A DNA stretch of 64,000 bases, from the NCBI RefSeq assembly GCF_016595215.1, contig NZ_JAENHK010000001.1, positions 248,001-312,000 of the forward strand, in the 5' to 3' direction. A program made the position numbers and the translations under genes. Source of the stretch: Chryseobacterium paridis. Lineage in GTDB: Bacteria; Bacteroidota; Bacteroidia; Flavobacteriales; Weeksellaceae. Below, in pieces: positions 60,118 through 64,000 of the stretch; position 1 is the stretch's first letter; every line of letters begins with the position of its first letter. The notes under the pieces are model-generated. The model was not told the DNA's origin, did no database searches, and saw only the letters and a list, made by a program, of their open reading frames with translations.

Positions 60118-63084
60118 TTATTTCAACTTTTTCTTAACAGCAACTTCCTCGTATACTTCAAGGATGTCTCCAATTTCAATATCATTGTAACCTTTTAAGT
60201 TCAATCCACATTCGTAACCTTTAGTTACTTCTCTTACATCATCTTTAAAACGTTTCAAGCTTTCAAGTTCACCATCGAATTTAACAATACCATCTCTTAG
60301 AACTCTTACTTTTGCACTTCTTGTTACTTTACCAGAAAGAACCATACATCCTGCAATTGTTCCAACCTTTGAAATTTTAAATACCTCTCTGATCTCAACA
60401 TTACCGATTACCTGTTCTTTAATCTCAGGGGAAAGCATACCTTCCATCGCTTCTTTTACCTCATCAATAGCGGCATAGATTACAGAATAAGTTCTGATTT
60501 CAATTTCTTCCTTATCTGCCAATTCTTTAGCATTACCACCAGCTCTAACATTAAATCCGATAATAATAGCATCAGAAGCAGTAGCAAGGTTAACATCAGA
60601 TTCGGTAATCTGACCAACTCCTTTGTGAAGAATGTTTACACTGATCTCCTCAGTTGACAATCTTTGTAATTGATCTGATAATGCCTCCACAGAACCATCC
60701 ACGTCACCTTTTAAGATAATATTCAATTCCTTGAACTCACCTAAAGCAATTCTTCTTCCTAGTTCTTCAAGTGTTGTATGTTTCTTAGTTCTGATAGAAA
60801 GCTCTCTTTGAAGTTGTTCTCTCTTGTTAGCAATAGTTTTTGCTTCACTTTCGTCAGCATATACTTTAAACTTATCACCAGCTGTAGGAGCACCATCCAG
60901 ACCTAATATAGTAACTGGAATTGAAGGACCTGCTTCTTTAAGGTTTCTACCCCTTTCATCCAACATCGCTTTTACCTTACCATGGTTTTTACCCGCAAGT
61001 ACATAATCTCCAACTCTTAAAGTTCCCGTTTGTACTAGCATCGTAGCAACATACCCTCTTCCTTTATCTAATGAAGCTTCAATCACAACACCTTGAGCTG
61101 CTCTATCCGGATTAGCTTTTAAATCTAACATTTCTGCCTGAAGTAAAACCTTTTCTAATAGAACATCCATATTATTACCAAACTTCGCTGAAATTTCCTG
61201 AGACTGAACATTTCCACCCCACTCTTCAACCAGAATATTCATTCCAGAAAGCTGTTGACGGATATTATCAGGATTTGCTGATGGTCTATCAACCTTATTC
61301 AATGCGATAATCATTGGTACACCGGCAGCTTGCGCGTGAGAAATAGCTTCTCTTGTTTGAGGCATCACATCATCATCCGCTGCAATTACAATAATAGCGA
61401 TATCAGTGATCTGAGCACCTCTGGCTCTCATTGCCGTAAACGCTTCGTGACCCGGTGTATCTAAGAATGTTATTCTTTGTCCGTTTTCTAATTTTACATT
61501 GTAAGCTCCAATATGTTGAGTAATCCCTCCTGACTCACCAGCAATAACGTTAGTTTTTCTGATATAGTCAAGTAGAGAGGTCTTACCGTGATCCACGTGA
61601 CCCATTACCGTTACAATTGGTGCTCTAGGAGAAAGATCCTCCTCAGAATCCATATCTTCCTCAGATTCTACATCTTCTAAATCTGCATCCGAGAATTCAA
61701 TTTTATAACCAAATTCATCAGCTACTAATAACAAGGTATCAGCTTCAAGTCTTTGGTTCATTGTCACCATTACTCCTAGGGAGAAACAAGCAGAAATAAC
61801 TTCAGTTGCAGAAACATTCATTAAGCTGGCTAATTCACCAACTGTAATAAATTCTGTAACTTTTAATGTTCTATCTTGAGCATCAATTTCTTGTTGACGT
61901 TCATCTTGCTCTCTACGATAAGTTCTCTTATCTTTTCTATGCTTAGCAGATTTAGACTTACCTCCTTTATTCGTTAATTTTTCAAGGGTTTCCTTAATTT
62001 GATTCTTAACTTGTTCATCAGTTAGTTCCACAGGCATTGTTCTCTGCCCTGGTCTGTTGTTCTGACCTCCTTTCTTGAATCCACCTCCTTGACCTGGAGG
62101 GCGGTTTCCTTGATTATTATTGTTATAAGGACGATTTCCACCAGGTCCACCTTGCCCTTGAGGACGATTTCCCTGACCTCCTTGACCTTGTGGACGATTT
62201 CCACCGGGACCACTTTGCCCTTGAGGACGGTTTTGACCACCTCCCTGTTGGTTATTGTTTCCTCCTCCTTGCTGGTTATTTCCAGTACCTTGTTGGTTAG
62301 GACCACCTGGTTTTTCAATTCTTTTCCTTTTCTTTTTCGCTCCAGAATTTGGCTTAGGAGCAAATTGAGTTAAATCAATTTTTTCACCAACAATCTTAGG
62401 ACCGTCCAATTTTTGATAAACCGTCTCAATTTTTTGAGGTTCTTGAGATTGGTCATCATTACTAATAGGTTCTTCTTTCACCTCAGCAACTGGTTTTGTT
62501 TCAGTTTCAACAACTGGTTTTGGAGTTTCTTTCACAACTTCAATTGGTTTTTCTTCAGCTTTTTTCTCCTCCACTTTTGGTTTATCTTTTTTAACTGGTC
62601 TATTTCTTGTCTCAATTTGTGACAAATCAATTTTATCCAGAACTTTAAATTCCTGTTTTTCGGGAGCTGATTTAACTTCAGATTCAGTCACTACTTCTTC
62701 CTTTTTCTCCTCAACAGAGGGAGTTACAGGAACAACAGGAGCATCAGAAGTTTCTTCAACCTCAGGCTTTTTAGAATCCAAATCTATCTTACCTAAAATT
62801 TTAGTTTCTGGTTTATTAGCTTTAGCTCTTATTACTTCAGATGTTTTCTTTTCTTCAATTTCCAGTTTCTCTTCCGGAACCTTGATGATCACCACCTCAT
62901 GGGAAGCTTTACGTTGTTCGCCATCCTTGGCAAACTCAGCCTCCAATGCAGAATATGCCGCTTCTTCTAATTGAGCGTTAGGATTGTTTTCAACCTCGAA
63001 ATCCTTTGACTGTAAAAACTCTACTAATCTGGACATCGAAATGTTGAATTCCTTAACCGCTTTATTTAATCTTATTTTTGGCAT
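60118..63084 (-). CDS. infB: Translation initiation factor IF-2
   Basis: IF-2 is the GTPase that places initiator tRNA on the ribosome. The N-terminal IF2_N domain ([16 protein letters not shown]) is followed by a long acidic/basic linker with three KIDL motifs (about residues 99, 150 and 236). A Gly/Gln/Asn/Arg/Pro repeat region follows (about 258-347). The second IF2_N-like part precedes the G domain: GHVDHGKT (about 493-500), DTPGHEAF and NKVD. Domains II-IV are intact to KKLK. It is 988 residues long, with the extra length in the linker. nusA lies 78 bp upstream on the same strand, as in the usual nusA-infB operon. Confidence 0.97.
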   Translation of the reverse strand: MPKIRLNKAVKEFNISMSRLVEFLQSKDFEVENNPNAQLEEAAYSALEAEFAKDGEQRKASHEVVIIKVPEEKLEIEEKKTSEVIRAKANKPETKILGKIDLDSKKPEVEETSDAPVVPVTPSVEEKKEEVVTESEVKSAPEKQEFKVLDKIDLSQIETRNRPVKKDKPKVEEKKAEEKPIEVVKETPKPVVETETKPVAEVKEEPISNDDQSQEPQKIETVYQKLDGPKIVGEKIDLTQFAPKPNSGAKKKRKRIEKPGGPNQQGTGNNQQGGGNNNQQGGGQNRPQGQSGPGGNRPQGQGGQGNRPQGQGGPGGNRPYNNNNQGNRPPGQGGGFKKGGQNNRPGQRTMPVELTDEQVKNQIKETLEKLTNKGGKSKSAKHRKDKRTYRREQDERQQEIDAQDRTLKVTEFITVGELASLMNVSATEVISACFSLGVMVTMNQRLEADTLLLVADEFGYKIEFSDADLEDVESEEDMDSEEDLSPRAPIVTVMGHVDHGKTSLLDYIRKTNVIAGESGGITQHIGAYNVKLENGQRITFLDTPGHEAFTAMRARGAQITDIAIIVIAADDDVMPQTREAISHAQAAGVPMIIALNKVDRPSANPDNIRQQLSGMNILVEEWGGNVQSQEISAKFGNNMDVLLEKVLLQAEMLDLKANPDRAAQGVVIEASLDKGRGYVATMLVQTGTLRVGDYVLAGKNHGKVKAMLDERGRNLKEAGPSIPVTILGLDGAPTAGDKFKVYADESEAKTIANKREQLQRELSIRTKKHTTLEELGRRIALGEFKELNIILKGDVDGSVEALSDQLQRLSTEEISVNILHKGVGQITESDVNLATASDAIIIGFNVRAGGNAKELADKEEIEIRTYSVIYAAIDEVKEAMEGMLSPEIKEQVIGNVEIREVFKISKVGTIAGCMVLSGKVTRSAKVRVLRDGIVKFDGELESLKRFKDDVREVTKGYECGLNLKGYNDIEIGDILEVYEEVAVKKKLK

Positions 63085-63162
63085 TTATATTATTTACTGT
63101 TTTTTTAATTCTTAAAATTAAAGTATTTCTTTTTTACTTTTTATTAAAATTTATTTAAAATC

Positions 63163-64000
63163 TTAATCTTCAAATTCTTCTCTCAGAATGCGTTTTACAT
63201 CTTCAATGGTTTCTTCTTCCAAGTCGACCATATTTAAAAGACTCTCAGTATCTTTATCCAATACTGATTTTGCTGTAGTAAGACCTACTTTCTTAAATTC
63301 ATCCAAAATCCACTGCTCGATATCGTCATTAAATTCTCTCAAATCAACATCGTCATCCTCGCTAGACTCTCTATATACATCAATTTCATATCCTGTCAAC
63401 CAAGAAGCAAGTCTGATATTCTGACCTTGTTTTCCAATTACTTTAGAAATTTCTTCTACAGGTGTATAAACTAACGCATAGCTACTGTTCTCATTGATGT
63501 CAATTTTATTGATCGTAACATTTCCTAATGCTCTTTTCACTAAAATCTCAGGGTTCTTAGACCACTGAATAACATCTATATTCTCATTCTTCAACTCTCT
63601 TACAACTCCATGAATTCTGGATCCTTTAACACCCACACAAGCACCAACCGGATCAATTCTATCATCATAAGCATCTACTGCAATTTTTGCTTTTTCACCA
63701 GGAATTCTAACCACTTTTTTCAGCATGATAGTTCCATCCTGAATTTCAGGAATCTCAAGCTCTAATAATTTCTCCAAAAACTTCGGTGCAGTTCTTGAAA
63801 TAATAATTTGTGGCTTGGATCCTTTAAAATCAACTGTTTCTACAATGGCTCTGATATTTTCTCCCTTTTTAAAGAAGTCAGATGGAATTTGATTTTCTTT
63901 TGGTAAAATAAACTCATTCCCTTCATCATCCAACAAAATTACATGTTTGTGACGAATATGGTGAATCTCTCCAACAACAATTTCCCCGATTCTATCTCTA
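63163..64000 (-). CDS. nusA: Transcription termination/antitermination factor NusA, 3' part
   Basis: NusA binds RNA polymerase and RNA to control pausing and termination. The visible part covers the S1 domain end (GEIHHIRHKHVILLDDEGNEF; core HVILLDDEGNE), then KH1 (DPVGACVGVKGSRIHGVVREL, core GACVGVKGSRI) and KH2 (VIGKQGQNIRLAS). A short acidic C-terminus ends in EEFED. The frame stays open to the edge of the window, so the N-terminal domain lies outside. The acidic end is shorter than in E. coli. infB follows, consistent with the classic operon. Confidence 0.96.
   Translation of the reverse strand, partial: RDRIGEIVVGEIHHIRHKHVILLDDEGNEFILPKENQIPSDFFKKGENIRAIVETVDFKGSKPQIIISRTAPKFLEKLLELEIPEIQDGTIMLKKVVRIPGEKAKIAVDAYDDRIDPVGACVGVKGSRIHGVVRELKNENIDVIQWSKNPEILVKRALGNVTINKIDINENSSYALVYTPVEEISKVIGKQGQNIRLASWLTGYEIDVYRESSEDDDVDLREFNDDIEQWILDEFKKVGLTTAKSVLDKDTESLLNMVDLEEETIEDVKRILREEFED

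Noticed and set aside
62022..62373. Repeat region in infB as a possible CRISPR array
   Set aside because: The repeats are short, uneven and in frame as Gly/Gln/Arg/Pro units of IF-2. There are no unique spacers of constant length. Overlapping frames here are also by-products of the repeat.
1..64000. Insertion sequences, prophage or integrase genes
   Set aside because: No transposase, integrase or phage structural gene was recognised, and no long terminal repeats were noticed. The region appears to be stable chromosome with metabolic operons.

Overview
The window comes from an AT-rich member of the Bacteroidota, most likely a Flavobacteriia/Weeksellaceae genome of the Chryseobacterium type. 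The evidence is two SusC/SusD pairs, T9SS C-terminal sorting domains, promoters of the Bacteroidota form TTG-N18-20-TAnnTTTG, bacillithiol synthesis (BshC), a GYDIA-type GHMP kinase, an LptD-like barrel and an RND pump fused to its outer-membrane factor. The assignment rests on recognised families only; no database search was run.

Layout. 1-10 kb is housekeeping: a 5'-cut lipoprotein, 5-formyl-THF cyclo-ligase, the tRNA hydroxylase TrhO, a DegP/Q protease, RidA, an LptD-like protein, a cell-wall amidase, three tRNA-Glu(UUC) genes and ribosomal protein S20. 10.5-13 kb holds a tautomerase and a FadR-type GntR regulator next to an Fsr-like (fosmidomycin-resistance family) MFS exporter; the same operator-like inverted repeat lies in front of both. 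13.3-14.1 kb encodes a T9SS-type surface protein.

14.4-21.4 kb is a cobalamin riboswitch operon on the minus strand: BtuB-like TonB receptor, BtuG-like beta-propeller lipoprotein, a second surface lipoprotein, and a large beta-propeller protein with a T9SS sorting domain. 21.4-27.1 kb is a probable copper cluster: an outer-membrane protein with a short Cys motif, an MbnH-like di-haem protein, an MbnP-like protein, exported superoxide dismutase, SCO, a YHS lipoprotein and two paralogous small Cys proteins. 27.3-38.4 kb is a heavy-metal efflux operon: a small Cys-rich protein, a CzcA-type RND pump fused to a TolC-like factor, adaptor, ICMT-like methyltransferase, bestrophin, CzcD-type CDF, Fur-family regulator and a Zn/Cd/Co-type P-ATPase.

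38.6-39.8 kb holds a lone GT-C-like membrane protein. 40-44.4 kb is a SusC/SusD pair downstream of a SAM-I (S-box) riboswitch and its own promoter, which suggests uptake of a methionine- or sulfur-related nutrient. 44.8-54.4 kb returns to housekeeping (aroQ, pckA, GHMP kinase, fabD, LysM protein, bshC, putative porin). 54.5-59 kb is a second SusC/SusD pair. After a small exported protein of unknown function, the window ends in infB and the 3' part of nusA.

The most interesting parts are the two riboswitch-controlled outer-membrane uptake operons, the copper cluster with its paired small Cys proteins, and the signal-peptide-like segment inside the RND/outer-membrane-factor fusion.
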